Part shown: positions 36,268 to 46,266 of the stretch, piece after piece | Position numbering within the stretch: the first letter of the stretch is position 1 | How the letters are laid out: each line of letters starts with the position of its first letter | Program-made: the position numbers and the translations under genes | NCBI GenBank assembly: GCA_016722655.1 | Contig: JADKIR010000005.1 | Location: 496,001 to 560,000, forward strand | From: Cytophagaceae bacterium | Lineage (GTDB): Bacteria > Bacteroidota > Bacteroidia > Cytophagales > Spirosomataceae | Length of the DNA: 64,000 nucleotides | Direction of reading: 5' to 3' | The notes under the pieces: generated by a model | Seen by the model: the letters and a program-made list of their open reading frames with translations, nothing else | Told to the model about the DNA's origin: nothing | The model's database searches: none

Positions 36268-37704
36268 ATGCTTTTTAATTCATTTGAGTTTCTTCTTTTC
36301 TTTCCGATAGTTACACTATTATATTTTTTGTTGCCGTATAAACACCGGTGGCTGTGGCTACTTTCGGCTAGTTGCTTTTTTTATGCCTTTTTCAAATGGT
36401 ACTATATTTTTATACTCGTATTTACAATTGTCATTGATTATTACGCTGCTTTTTGGATTGCAAATTCGACAGGTGTAAAAAAGAAATGGGCATTGGGCTT
36501 AAGTTTGGCAGCAAACATAGGCGTACTTGGGATGTTTAAATATTATTATTTCATTGTTGACAATTTCAATGCAGTAATCTGGAAAGTTGGTATTCATCAG
36601 CATTATGATCCACTTTGGCATTTTTTGCTTCCAATAGGCCTTTCATTTCATACTTTTCAGGCAATGAGCTACACTATTGAAGTGTATAGAGGTCATCAAC
36701 CTGTCGAAAAAAACTTTGGAATCTATGCTTTGTATGTAATGTTTTACCCGCAATTGGTGGCAGGTCCCATCGAAAGACCCCAGAATGTTATTCATCAATT
36801 TTACGAAAAGTTTGATTTTGACTACGATCGGGTAAAATCTGGTATGAGATTGATGCTGTGGGGATTCTTTAAAAAAGTGGTAATTGCCGACAACCTCAGT
36901 ATTTTTGTTGACAAAATTTATGGCGATTTACCTCATTTTCAAGGCCTTCCAATATTGGTAGCCACGCTTTTTTATTCATTTCAGATTTTTTGTGATTTCT
37001 CAGGATACAGTGATATTGCATTGGGATCTGCCAGAGTGATGGGTTTTAAACTCATGAAAAACTTTGACCGGCCCTATTTTTCTACCAGTATTTCGGAGTT
37101 TTGGCGTAGATGGCACATCTCACTTTCTTCCTGGTTCAGGGACTATCTTTATATTCCACTTGGTGGAAATAGAGTAGGAAAATTCAGAAAATACTTCAAT
37201 CTTTTCATTGTTTTTATGGTCAGCGGTTTATGGCATGGTGCCAGCTGGAATTTTGTGATTTGGGGTTCTTTACATGGCATTTATCTTATTTTTGGGCAGT
37301 TAACTGAGAGTTTTCAGAAAAAAATCTTTGGATTATTTGGTGGAAAGAGGCTATCGAATTTTATTGAAGGTAGTTTTACTATCTTTTTAGTAATATTTGC
37401 CTGGATTTTTTTCAGGGCAAAAAATTTCACCGATGCAAAATATGTTATTAAGAACGTTTTTGCAGGGAGTAGTCATAGCATTTCTCAAATAACTGAAATG
37501 ATAGGCAGTAAAGAATTAATCGTATTGCTATCAGCGATTCTCATTATGGAAATTGTTCATAAAATGCAGAATACCAAAGCCATAGGTGCCTGGATAGAAA
37601 CGCTCCCCAGATGGCAAAGGTGGTCTGTCTATTATTTCTTCCTTTTTTTTCTGCTTACATTCGGGTATTTTGGAAAAGTTCAATTCATATACTTTCAGTT
37701 TTAA
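36268..37704 (+). CDS. MBOAT-family membrane O-acyltransferase (AlgI-like)
   Basis: The 478-residue polytopic protein carries the AlgI/DltB landmarks: FPQLVAGPIERP-like YPQLVAGPIERPQNV, SISEFWRRWHISLSSWFRDYLYIPLGG and VSGLWHGASWNFVIWG with the catalytic His323. AlgI-type enzymes pass acyl groups (often acetate) across the inner membrane for polysaccharide or cell-wall acylation. The SGNH-like protein 3 bp downstream is its likely extracytoplasmic partner. Confidence 0.92.
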   Translation: MLFNSFEFLLFFPIVTLLYFLLPYKHRWLWLLSASCFFYAFFKWYYIFILVFTIVIDYYAAFWIANSTGVKKKWALGLSLAANIGVLGMFKYYYFIVDNFNAVIWKVGIHQHYDPLWHFLLPIGLSFHTFQAMSYTIEVYRGHQPVEKNFGIYALYVMFYPQLVAGPIERPQNVIHQFYEKFDFDYDRVKSGMRLMLWGFFKKVVIADNLSIFVDKIYGDLPHFQGLPILVATLFYSFQIFCDFSGYSDIALGSARVMGFKLMKNFDRPYFSTSISEFWRRWHISLSSWFRDYLYIPLGGNRVGKFRKYFNLFIVFMVSGLWHGASWNFVIWGSLHGIYLIFGQLTESFQKKIFGLFGGKRLSNFIEGSFTIFLVIFAWIFFRAKNFTDAKYVIKNVFAGSSHSISQITEMIGSKELIVLLSAILIMEIVHKMQNTKAIGAWIETLPRWQRWSVYYFFLFFLLTFGYFGKVQFIYFQF

Positions 37705-37707
37705 ATA

Positions 37708-38721
37708 ATGAATCAAGATTTTAAAAAATATATAAAACTTCTCCTGATTTTCGGAATACCTTTCTGGCTTCTGGCGATCAGCTATTTCGTTTTTGACCCA
37801 TTTCATGTACTTAGAAATTATCAGGAGTATGGAAGCAACTATTTGAAGACTTACAACAGGAACCGTATCAGCACTCAGACATTCCTAAATTATAATCCTA
37901 AGTATCATTTTGAATCTTTTATTTTTGGAAGCTCCAGATCAAGTGCTTTCCGAACTTCAGCATGGTCAAAATATATTGGGGACTCAAACCCTTATCATTT
38001 CGATGCATTCAATGACAATATCTCAGGAATAAGAGGAAAAATGCAATTCATTGAAAACCAAGGAAATAAGATTAAAAATGCCCTTATTGTAATTGATAAC
38101 GACACATTTAGTGAACAATATGACGATGAAAGCGATATCGTTCATATGAAAGATTGCATGTGGTCGGGTAGAAATCCATTGATGTATCATTTAGAGTTTT
38201 TCAAAGCTTTTTTCAAAAAAAAGTATTTTATTTCATTTTTTGATCTAAAAATTAACAAAACTTACCGACCCTGGATGGAGGAGTTTTTCAAATTTAAATA
38301 TTATTACGAAGCTCCAAGAAATGACTTCTATTTCCCTGAAAATGAAGAAGGTATCCAAAAGGATTCCGTAAAATACTATGCTAATCCAGACTTCAAAAAA
38401 CGCTATTGGAAACCAGAACCTTATGATAAAACTATCAATGAGGAGCATTTGAAAGAACTGAAAATAATTAAGGAAATTTTAGATAGAAATAAATCCAAAT
38501 ACAAAATCGTAATTTCCCCTTTATTTAATCAAATTGACTACAGTCCCATTGATTTGGAAGTCTTGAATATATATTTTGGCAAAGAAAATGTATATAATTT
38601 CTCAGGAATTAATAAATATACAAACGACATTGCAAATTATTATGAAATGTCGCATTATAAGCCGCAATTGGGTAATATTCTGATGAAAGAAATGTATCAA
38701 AAAGAAGTAAAAGCAAACTGA
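37708..38721 (+). CDS. SGNH/AlgJ-like partner of the MBOAT acyltransferase
   Basis: A 337-residue protein with one N-terminal membrane anchor (about residues 10-28) and the rest outside the membrane. FGSSRSSAF places Ser75-Ser76 where SGNH/GDS esterases have the nucleophile. NDTFSEQ may fit the Asn block, and EMSHYKPQLGN near the C-terminus puts His316 in the catalytic His position. The layout, directly after an AlgI-type MBOAT gene, matches AlgJ/AlgX/PatB-type acetyl acceptors. Sequence similarity to those is weak, so the role is inference from order and motifs. The final 25 bases overlap the opposing DUF4159 gene. Confidence 0.65.
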   Translation: MNQDFKKYIKLLLIFGIPFWLLAISYFVFDPFHVLRNYQEYGSNYLKTYNRNRISTQTFLNYNPKYHFESFIFGSSRSSAFRTSAWSKYIGDSNPYHFDAFNDNISGIRGKMQFIENQGNKIKNALIVIDNDTFSEQYDDESDIVHMKDCMWSGRNPLMYHLEFFKAFFKKKYFISFFDLKINKTYRPWMEEFFKFKYYYEAPRNDFYFPENEEGIQKDSVKYYANPDFKKRYWKPEPYDKTINEEHLKELKIIKEILDRNKSKYKIVISPLFNQIDYSPIDLEVLNIYFGKENVYNFSGINKYTNDIANYYEMSHYKPQLGNILMKEMYQKEVKAN

Positions 38722-39356
38722 ATAATATTGGCACCCATTTTTAATGCCTCCTGCCTTACACTTTCAGGATCATTGTAAAGGGTTTGGTCTTCCCAACCAT
38801 TTCCGAGATCACATTCATAAGAAAAAAAGCAAACCAAGCGGCCTTCATGAACAATCCCAAAACCTTGAGGTGGTTTGTTATCATGTTCATGTATTTTGGG
38901 TAAGCCATTTTTGAAAGTATATTTCTGTTGATAAATCTGGTGCGTAAAGGGAAGTTCAATAAATTCATGCTCAGGAAATACTTTTTTCATTTCTCTTCTG
39001 ATAAAATTATTGAGCCCATAGTTGTCATCTACATGCAAAAAACCACCTGCAAGCAGGTAATTCCTTAGATTTTTTGCCTCCTGATCTGAAAAAACTACAT
39101 TTCCGTGACCTGTCATGTGAACAAATGGATATTGAAAGATTTTTTTATCCCCTACTTCTATAATATCTTCTTCAGGGAAAATATTAGTTTTCAGATTTTT
39201 ATTACAAAAACTAATCAGGTTGGGCAAAGATGTTTTGTTGGCGTACCAATCCCCTCCACCATTATATTTCAGTTTGGCAATTTTTAAGGAGTTACTCTGT
39301 CCGAAAGCTCCGTTAGTTAGAATAAACAACAAAAATGAAATTTTTAAAAATCTCAT
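38697..39356 (-). CDS. DUF4159 exported protein
   Basis: The 219-residue product has a signal peptide (cut after AFG) and the DUF4159 blocks LKYNGGGDWYAN, FVHMTGHGNVVFSDQEAKNLRNYLLAGGFLHVDDNYG and LPFTHQIY. The fold resembles a class I glutamine amidotransferase without its cysteine. In Bacteroidota such proteins are usually found near MoxR/vWA gene sets, which are absent here. Function unknown. Confidence 0.85.
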   Translation of the reverse strand: MRFLKISFLLFILTNGAFGQSNSLKIAKLKYNGGGDWYANKTSLPNLISFCNKNLKTNIFPEEDIIEVGDKKIFQYPFVHMTGHGNVVFSDQEAKNLRNYLLAGGFLHVDDNYGLNNFIRREMKKVFPEHEFIELPFTHQIYQQKYTFKNGLPKIHEHDNKPPQGFGIVHEGRLVCFFSYECDLGNGWEDQTLYNDPESVRQEALKMGANIIQFAFTSF

Positions 39357-39396
39357 ACTTTAAAATATATCAAATTTCAATTTTAAATAACAATAT

Positions 39397-40104
39397 CTAT
39401 TCCATTAAGTTTAACAAACTCAATGCAACTACCCCGGCGGTTTCAGTCCTGAGTCTGTTTGCTCCCAAAGTTACAGTTTTAAAGCCAACTTCATTGGCTT
39501 TGAGAATCTCTTCTTTCGTGTAATCTCCCTCGGGCCCTATAAATATCAAAATCTCAGGGCTTAAGTTTTGAGTAAAAATAGGTTCCGCCACTTCATCATA
39601 ATGTGCGATAAATATCTGATTTTTACCAAAACCTATTTCCATAAATTGTTTAAAATCAATCAGTTCACTAATGTCCGGCAAATATGCCTTGAGTGATTGT
39701 TTCATTGCAGAAACAGCTATTTTTTTTATCCTTTCCTGATTGATTTTTTTAGGGTATGTATGTGCTGTTTTTACAAAAAAAATTTCATGGATACCTATCT
39801 CTACCGCCTTTTCAACAAAATATTCAATTCGATCAGCATTTTTGGTTGGGCAGATTGCTACCGATATTTTTCTTTTTGGTTGATTATAATTCTGGATTTC
39901 ATCTAATACCAAAAATGCACAGGCTTTAGGATTTGGATCGGTGATACTACATGAATACCACCCACCCTTTCCATCAGTAACCTGTATGGCGTCACCTTTC
40001 TTTTTTCTCAAAACCTTTACACAATGCTGTGAATCAGTAGCATCGAGTATTTTTTTTTGATTGATATCAGGACAATAAAACAGGAAATCAATCTTCGAAG
40101 CCAT
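39397..40104 (-). CDS. rsmE: 16S rRNA (uracil1498-N3)-methyltransferase
   Basis: The 235-residue product shows the RsmE pattern: an N-terminal PUA-like part with HCVKVLRKKKGDAIQVTDG and a C-terminal SPOUT knot with FIGPEGDYTKEEI and TLGANRLRTETAGVVAL. It methylates U1498 of 16S rRNA with SAM. It overlaps the upstream acidic protein gene by 17 bp and is translated with it. Confidence 0.94.
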   Translation of the reverse strand: MASKIDFLFYCPDINQKKILDATDSQHCVKVLRKKKGDAIQVTDGKGGWYSCSITDPNPKACAFLVLDEIQNYNQPKRKISVAICPTKNADRIEYFVEKAVEIGIHEIFFVKTAHTYPKKINQERIKKIAVSAMKQSLKAYLPDISELIDFKQFMEIGFGKNQIFIAHYDEVAEPIFTQNLSPEILIFIGPEGDYTKEEILKANEVGFKTVTLGANRLRTETAGVVALSLLNLME

Positions 40105-40621
40105 TCTTAAAACTATACATGGTTTTGTCGAGTTTCAATTTACCTGAATTGAAATCCTCAATAAATTTCTCGATAGTCTCCAAATTAATCTCATCAATGT
40201 TTAGGGCGGCTTCTATCCCGATCCCATAATCAAACTCGGGATCAATATCCACAAATTCACTTACTTTGATGGTCTCCTCTTCTTCCATTTCTTCAATCAA
40301 CTCCATCAGCATTTGTTCTGCATCTTCATTGACTTTGGTTTTTTCGTTACGGTCCTCAAAAGGCACATAATCATTGTACAATTTCATGACCTTATTTTCA
40401 GCTTCCTCATACACAAGGCTACTATGGTGCAATGACAAAGTACTGAGTACGGCATCATAAATCACTTCTTTACCTTCGTATTGACCAATAAACTGAAAAT
40501 GATAGAATTCGCCTTCATCTTCAAATTCATCCTCGTCGTCAACAAGTACAAAATTTTGTCCTTCTTCCAAACACTCAGCTTTGAGTGTTTCTATTTCTTT
40601 TTTGTCAAATCCTGGGTTCAT
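40088..40621 (-). CDS. Conserved acidic protein between glnN and rsmE
   Basis: The 177-residue protein has no signal or membrane segment and is strongly acidic, with runs such as VDDEDEFEDEGEFYHF and EEMEEEE. Its first ATG overlaps the last base of the glutamine synthetase stop codon (TAATG) and its 3' end overlaps rsmE, so it sits in the middle of a translationally coupled three-gene unit. I do not recognise a family. A small cytoplasmic binding protein is possible. Confidence 0.72.
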   Translation of the reverse strand: MNPGFDKKEIETLKAECLEEGQNFVLVDDEDEFEDEGEFYHFQFIGQYEGKEVIYDAVLSTLSLHHSSLVYEEAENKVMKLYNDYVPFEDRNEKTKVNEDAEQMLMELIEEMEEEETIKVSEFVDIDPEFDYGIGIEAALNIDEINLETIEKFIEDFNSGKLKLDKTMYSFKNGFED

Positions 40622-42813
40622 TATCTAATATATAAAAGTTCACGATATTTTGTTAAAGGCCAATCTTCATCGTCAATGATGAGTTCAAGCTTATCCACGT
40701 TTTTCCGAATCACATCAAAAAATGGTTTTACTTCCGTAGAATATATTCTGGCTTTTTCTATTGTATTATCCGAATTATTGGCTTTCTTGCGTGCATCAGT
40801 CATATCCAACACATTGGTTTTTATGACTTTAACCCTATTCGAAATATCCTTAATAATTTCGATGATTGGAGCTGCATCCTCAGAAAGCCCTAGTTCCTGA
40901 AGTGACTTTGCTGTTTGAACCAATCTCGCCTGATATTTCACTGCTGTAGAAACCACATGATTTTGTGCAAGATCACCAATTACACGTGATTCAATCTGAA
41001 TCCGTTTGATATAGTTTTCTAACCTGATTTCGTATCTGGCATGTAACTCTCTGCGATTAAGCACTTTCATCTCCTCAAATAAACTAAAAGTTTTTTCAGA
41101 AATATAGGCTTTGAGAGCATCCGGAACATCCTTAATATTTGACAAACCTCTTTTTGCAGCTTCATCTTCCCATTCCTTAGAGTAACCGTTGCCTTCAAAA
41201 AGGATATTTTTTGATTCTTTGATATACTTTTTCAAAATCTTAAGAATAATCCCTTCTTTTTTGCTTGGGTCTTTTTCTCTTTCCTCGTCATACTCTTTTC
41301 TGAAATTCTCAAGTTGTTTTGCCACGATAGTATTCAGAACCATCATTGGAGTAGCTGAATTAGCTGAAGAGCCCACAGCTCTAAACTCAAACTTATTACC
41401 GGTAAATGCAAAAGGAGAAGTACGATTTCGGTCGGTATTATCAAGCAAAACAGATGGAATCCTGTTTAAACCTAATTTTATATAGGCGTTTTCCCCTTTT
41501 TCTATTTCAATAATCTCCTTATTTTCAAGATCTTCAAGAACCTTCGTCATAGCCGTTCCTAAAAACACTGAAATTATTGCCGGAGGAGCTTCATTGGCAC
41601 CCAACCTATGTTCGTTACCGGCAGTAGCCACCGTTGCTCTTAACATATCAGCGTTGTCATGAACCGCTTTTACGATATTAATAAGGAACGTAACAAATCG
41701 AAGACTTTCTTTGGGTTTGGTACTTGGCGAAAGAAGATTTACACCTGTATCAGTTTTGATTGACCAGTTGTTGTGCTTTCCGCTACCATTGATTCCCGCA
41801 AAGGGCTTTTCATGAAAAATCACCTCAAAATTATGTTTCTGAGCTGTCTTTTTCATAATATCCATCAAAAGGATGTTATGGTCACATGCCAGATTGATTT
41901 CTTCAAAAGTAGGTGCAACCTCAAACTGACCCGGAGCCACTTCGTTATGACGAGTCCTGACAGGAATTCCGATTTTCAATGCTTCTAACTCAAAATCAAC
42001 CATAAAGGCATTGATTCTTGGAGGAATCGACCCAAAATAATGATCTTCCAACTGCTGACCTTTTGCAGGTGAATGCCCAAAAACTGTTCGGCCACACATA
42101 ACAAGGTCGGGACGAGAATTATAAAGTGATTTATCTACTAAAAAATACTCCTGTTCAATACCACAAGTTGCAGTTACTTTTTCTACATTTCTATCAAAAA
42201 TATTAGCCACAGAAGTAGCTGCTTTATCCAGCACAATTGTAGAATTGATAAGGGGTGTTTTAGCATCCAGTAGTTCTCCTGTATATGAAAAATATATCGA
42301 AGGAATACAAAGTGTGCCTGTACCTGTACTATTGTAGATGATAAATGCAGGCGAATTTGGATCCCAAACTGTATAACCACGAGCCTCGAAAGTTTCTCTT
42401 ATGCCACCATTGGGCAGCGACGACGCATCTGATTCCTGTTGAACCAGTGCCGAGCCTTTAAATTTCTCAATGGCATTGCCATCAAATGAAATATCGAAAA
42501 ATGAATCGTGTTTTTCGGCTGTACCACCTGTCAAAGGTTGAAACCAGTGTGTATAATGTGTAGCACCTTTAGAAATCGCCCATGACTTCATCGCTGAGGC
42601 AACTTCATCTGCCACATTTCCTTCAATATTTTCTCCGCTTTTGATTGCATGAGAAACTTTTTTGTATGCATCAGGTGACAGTAAAGTTTTCATTGCCTCA
42701 TCGGTAAAAGTATGAATTCCATAGTAATCAGTCACTTTACCTTCCGGCAAATTTATCTGAGGAATAACCCTATCCTGAGCTTTTTCTATTGCTTTCCATC
42801 TAAGTTCTGCCAT
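40621..42813 (-). CDS. glnN: Glutamine synthetase type III
   Basis: The 730-residue length is diagnostic of GSIII. Motifs seen: CGIEQEYFLVD with the metal glutamates, FEVIFHEKPFAGINGSGKHNNWSI, ATAGNEHRLGANEAPPAI and a NRTSPFAFTGNKFEFRAVGSSAN block with the substrate Arg/Glu. It makes glutamine from glutamate, ammonia and ATP. This type is the main glutamine synthetase of many Bacteroidota. It leads an operon with an acidic protein and rsmE. A second glutamine synthetase of another type is encoded 2.4 kb away. Confidence 0.95.
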   Translation of the reverse strand: MAELRWKAIEKAQDRVIPQINLPEGKVTDYYGIHTFTDEAMKTLLSPDAYKKVSHAIKSGENIEGNVADEVASAMKSWAISKGATHYTHWFQPLTGGTAEKHDSFFDISFDGNAIEKFKGSALVQQESDASSLPNGGIRETFEARGYTVWDPNSPAFIIYNSTGTGTLCIPSIYFSYTGELLDAKTPLINSTIVLDKAATSVANIFDRNVEKVTATCGIEQEYFLVDKSLYNSRPDLVMCGRTVFGHSPAKGQQLEDHYFGSIPPRINAFMVDFELEALKIGIPVRTRHNEVAPGQFEVAPTFEEINLACDHNILLMDIMKKTAQKHNFEVIFHEKPFAGINGSGKHNNWSIKTDTGVNLLSPSTKPKESLRFVTFLINIVKAVHDNADMLRATVATAGNEHRLGANEAPPAIISVFLGTAMTKVLEDLENKEIIEIEKGENAYIKLGLNRIPSVLLDNTDRNRTSPFAFTGNKFEFRAVGSSANSATPMMVLNTIVAKQLENFRKEYDEEREKDPSKKEGIILKILKKYIKESKNILFEGNGYSKEWEDEAAKRGLSNIKDVPDALKAYISEKTFSLFEEMKVLNRRELHARYEIRLENYIKRIQIESRVIGDLAQNHVVSTAVKYQARLVQTAKSLQELGLSEDAAPIIEIIKDISNRVKVIKTNVLDMTDARKKANNSDNTIEKARIYSTEVKPFFDVIRKNVDKLELIIDDEDWPLTKYRELLYIR

Positions 42814-42897
42814 AATTTTAAAAAAATGGTTTTGTCGTTTTATATTTGAGGCAAATTACGCATTTGTTTTATCATTCTTAAATAAAAAATTGAAATA

Positions 42898-44736
42898 ATG
42901 AGGGAGAGAATCAGATTTATGTTAGTCTATTTTGCATTCTGGACCATATACTTTGTATGTGCAAGAATCATCTTTCTCGCTTATCATATTGATGATACCA
43001 AAGACCTTACCCTCGCCACAGTTTTCGGGATTCTTTATCATGGTTTCCGAATGGACCTATCCATGGCCGGTTACCTATGTATGTTCCCTTTTTTATGGGT
43101 TAGTTTTTCTAATTTCATCAAAAAAAGTATCTTTCAAAATACCATTTTCTCCTATACTTTTTTTCTGGTTGTAATCATTACTTTGATTATAGTTTCTGAT
43201 ATGGAGGTTTATAATATTTGGTCTTTTAGAATTGACGCCACACCACTCCGATACCTCACCAGTCCTAGGGAAGCCTGGGCATCTGTCAAAAATTCACCCA
43301 TAATACCACTGATTATTAGCTTTTTACTGCTTATTTTTATTGCAAATTATATAGTTTACCGAATCATTGCGAATAAAATATACGATTGGAAAAACATCAA
43401 AAACTTTCCTTTTATTATTTATGGGTTCTTACTTTCAGCTATTTTGATTATCCCGATCAGAGGTGGGCTTGGAATAGCCCCTATGAACCATAGTTCGGTG
43501 TATTTTTCAAACATAAATTTTGCCAATATTGCTGCCATAAATGCACCCTGGAATTTTTTCAGCTCAATGGTCAATAAGACCTCGAATAAGGTAAATCCTT
43601 ATACTTACTTACCTAAGGAACAATTGGACAAAACTGTAGCCGAATTGTATGCCACTACTGGTAATCCAAAACAAATGGTTCAGTTAAACAATGAAAAACC
43701 AAACGTTTTGATTATTGCCTGGGAAAGTTTTACAAAAAAAGTAATAGATCAATCAGTCGATGGAATTGAAATAACGCCTGAGTTTAACAAATTAAAAAAT
43801 GAAGGCTTGTATTTTGAAAACTGCTATGCTATGGGCGACAGGACAGACAAAGCCATAACCTCCATATTATCAGGCTATCCTGCCCAACCCACAGAATCAA
43901 TAATTAAGCATCCCAAGAAGACTGCCACCTTGTCATTTTTAAGCAAAGATTTTGAAAAAAATGGTTATTCTACGAAATTTTATTATGGTGGAGATACTGA
44001 ATTTGCTAACATTAAATCTTATTTATTTAATGGCAATTTTGGAAAAATCGTAGATATGAACGATTTTCCTGAAGAATTAGCCACCTCAAAATGGGGTGTT
44101 CATGATGAATATTTATTTGGTAAATTTATTGATGAGCATAAATTCCAAACCAATAAGCCATTTTTCGCAACATTACTCACATTGACTAGCCATGAACCCT
44201 TTGAGACTCCTCGTGAAAAAGTAATCAAAGGCGAAACTACTGAATTACAGTATTTGAATTCTCTACATTATACAGATAAAACCCTCGCCAAGTTTATTGA
44301 AAATGCTAAAAAACAATATTGGTGGAAAAACACGCTAATTATTATTGTTGCTGACCATGGGCATCCACTTCCAGACACAAAAAATCGCGTTGATAACTTT
44401 AAAATTCCGATGCTGTGGACAGGTGGAGTGATATCAACACCTGTTAAAATCAATGAAATTGTTTCTCAAATCGATATAGCAACTACTTTAACCCAACAAC
44501 TAAATCTGAAAGCCAGCAAATATGTATGGAGTAAAAATCTTTTTGCTCCCAGAAAAGAATCCTGGGCCTTTTTTGATTTTAATGATGGCTTTGGATTTAT
44601 AAAACGCGGTAAAGAGTTGCTTTTTGATAATGTTGGCAGAATTCCGATAAATAATAATGAAGGTTTTACTCCAAAGGATTTAAAACAAGGAAAAGCATTT
44701 CAGCAAAAATCGTTTCAGGATTTTTTAGACAAATAA
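42898..44736 (+). CDS. LtaS-like membrane phosphatase/phosphoglycerol-transferase family protein
   Basis: The 612-residue product has four or five N-terminal membrane helices (to about residue 190) and a large extracytoplasmic sulfatase-fold domain. Active-site motifs are IAWESF (metal Glu276), GDRTDKAI with the probable nucleophile Thr316, GGDTEFANIKSY and VADHGH. LtaS and related enzymes cut phosphatidylglycerol and transfer phosphoglycerol. Gram-negative relatives modify glucans or lipids, and this organism has no teichoic acid, so the acceptor is unknown. It is a single gene followed by a terminator. Confidence 0.85.
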   Translation: MRERIRFMLVYFAFWTIYFVCARIIFLAYHIDDTKDLTLATVFGILYHGFRMDLSMAGYLCMFPFLWVSFSNFIKKSIFQNTIFSYTFFLVVIITLIIVSDMEVYNIWSFRIDATPLRYLTSPREAWASVKNSPIIPLIISFLLLIFIANYIVYRIIANKIYDWKNIKNFPFIIYGFLLSAILIIPIRGGLGIAPMNHSSVYFSNINFANIAAINAPWNFFSSMVNKTSNKVNPYTYLPKEQLDKTVAELYATTGNPKQMVQLNNEKPNVLIIAWESFTKKVIDQSVDGIEITPEFNKLKNEGLYFENCYAMGDRTDKAITSILSGYPAQPTESIIKHPKKTATLSFLSKDFEKNGYSTKFYYGGDTEFANIKSYLFNGNFGKIVDMNDFPEELATSKWGVHDEYLFGKFIDEHKFQTNKPFFATLLTLTSHEPFETPREKVIKGETTELQYLNSLHYTDKTLAKFIENAKKQYWWKNTLIIIVADHGHPLPDTKNRVDNFKIPMLWTGGVISTPVKINEIVSQIDIATTLTQQLNLKASKYVWSKNLFAPRKESWAFFDFNDGFGFIKRGKELLFDNVGRIPINNNEGFTPKDLKQGKAFQQKSFQDFLDK

Positions 44737-44763
44737 GAAAACGTTTCTTGATTTTCCCATTTA

Positions 44764-44809
44764 GTTTTCCAGTAAAAATGTATTTTAACTGGAAAACATT
44801 TTTTTTCAG
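44764..44809 (+). terminator. Intrinsic terminator after the LtaS-like gene
   Basis: Perfect 10-bp inverted repeat GTTTTCCAGT / ACTGGAAAAC with a 14-base loop followed by ATTTTTTTT. Confidence 0.78.
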
Positions 44810-45166
44810 TATTTCCAAAAAGAAATTTTGTTTACCGGAAAAGTACTAATTAACAAATTTCACATTTTTCCAAAAATAGGATTCATTTTTCATCATTTAT
44901 TAAAAATATTTTAAATTTTTAGGATTGATAGACTTAATTTTTAATGTAAAATTTAAATATTTTTAATTTTTCCGCATTTTTTACTTCAATTCATACTTTA
45001 GGTTTTCTTAAAATCTTAATTTTCCGATAAATAATTGTATTTTTCAAACAAAATGAAATAAAAAGTATGAATTTTTTAAAATGAAGAAATTATATTTTGA
45101 TTCCACTTATATATTTGTAACATAATTTTATAAACAAAACCGAATCAATATTAATTTATTACAAAT
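44810..45166. other. Gene-free AT-rich upstream region of glnII
   Basis: About 355 bp of very AT-rich DNA without an ORF or RNA fold. It is long for a simple promoter and may hold regulatory sites for the nitrogen-responsive glutamine synthetase, but no sigma54 (-24/-12) site and no clear repeats were found. Confidence 0.45.
45110..45117 (+). promoter_or_regulatory. -7 promoter element of glnII
   Basis: TATATTTG is a perfect TAnnTTTG box 49 bp before the ATG. A -33 TTG at the usual distance is missing, compatible with an activated promoter. Confidence 0.45.
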
Positions 45167-46180
45167 ATGGCAAAGTCGAAACTAGAGTACATTTGGCTTG
45201 ACGGTTACAAACCAACTCAAAGCCTAAGAAGCAAAACCAAAATTGAAAATAATTTCTCAGGAAAGCTTGAAGACTGTGATGTATGGTCATTTGATGGCTC
45301 GTCAACAGAACAAGCTTCAGGTGGTTCATCTGATTTGCACCTTAAGCCTGTGTTTATTTGTGTTGACCCTCAACGTCGCAATGGTTACCTGGTTATGTGT
45401 GAAGTAATGAACGCTGATGGTACTCCTCATGTATCTAACGGCAGATCTACTATCGACGATGACGATAATGATTTCTGGTTCGGTTTTGAGCAGGAATATT
45501 TCCTTTGGAATGACGAAACCAACAAACCTCTTGGTTTCCCGGCCAATGGTTTCCCGGCTCCACAAGGACCTTACTATTGTTCGGTAGGTGCAAAAAATGC
45601 TTTCGGTCGTGATATCGTTGAAGAGCATTTAGATGCTTGTATCGATGCAGGTTTAAATATCGAAGGTATCAATGCTGAGGTAGCTGCTGGTCAATGGGAA
45701 TTCCAGATTTTTGCTAAAGGTGCTGCTGAAGCCGGTGACCAGATTTGGGTTGCTAGATATCTTTTGGAGAGAATCGGTGAAAAATACGGCGTTTCTATCA
45801 ATTGGCATTGTAAACCACTTGGCGAGCTAGACTGGAACGGTTCTGGTATGCATGCCAACTTCTCAAATACTACTTTGAGAACATGTGGAGACAAGAGCAA
45901 ATATGATATCATTTGTGAATCATTCCGTCCGTTTGTAAAAGAGCACATTGCAGTATATGGTGCTGACAATCACCTTCGTTTGACAGGAAAACACGAAACC
46001 GCTTCTATTGATTCTTTCTCTTATGGAGTTTCTGACAGAGGTGCTTCGATTCGTATTCCAATCGCTGCCGTGGATAAAGGATGGAAAGGATGGTTGGAAG
46101 ACAGACGTCCAAACTCTGCCGCTGACCCTTACAAAGTAGCTGCAAGAATTATCAAAACGGTAAAAACAGCCAAAGTATAA
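45167..46180 (+). CDS. Glutamine synthetase type II (eukaryote-like, beta-grasp domain)
   Basis: The 337-residue length and motifs (EYIWLDGYK, WSFDGSSTEQASGGSSDLHL, FGFEQEYFLW, GQWEFQIF, NWHCKPL, GSGMHANFS and RLTGKHET) mark a GSII-type enzyme, half the size of GSIII and unrelated in layout to GSI. It makes glutamine from ammonia and glutamate. Together with GSIII and Amt it forms a nitrogen-assimilation neighbourhood. It is monocistronic, with a long upstream region and a terminator after it. Confidence 0.93.
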   Translation: MAKSKLEYIWLDGYKPTQSLRSKTKIENNFSGKLEDCDVWSFDGSSTEQASGGSSDLHLKPVFICVDPQRRNGYLVMCEVMNADGTPHVSNGRSTIDDDDNDFWFGFEQEYFLWNDETNKPLGFPANGFPAPQGPYYCSVGAKNAFGRDIVEEHLDACIDAGLNIEGINAEVAAGQWEFQIFAKGAAEAGDQIWVARYLLERIGEKYGVSINWHCKPLGELDWNGSGMHANFSNTTLRTCGDKSKYDIICESFRPFVKEHIAVYGADNHLRLTGKHETASIDSFSYGVSDRGASIRIPIAAVDKGWKGWLEDRRPNSAADPYKVAARIIKTVKTAKV

Positions 46181-46203
46181 TTCTTTAAAAAATAAACACT
46201 TAG

Positions 46204-46235
46204 AGCCCTCTGAACTTTGTTTAGAGGGCTTTTTG
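46204..46235 (+). terminator. Intrinsic terminator after glnII
   Basis: AGCCCTCT / AGAGGGCT stem with a loop of about 11 bases followed by TTTTTG. Only about 30 bp remain before the mtaB start. Confidence 0.82.
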
Positions 46236-46266
46236 TTTGTACTTTTGCAGGCCATTTTGAGCAGAT

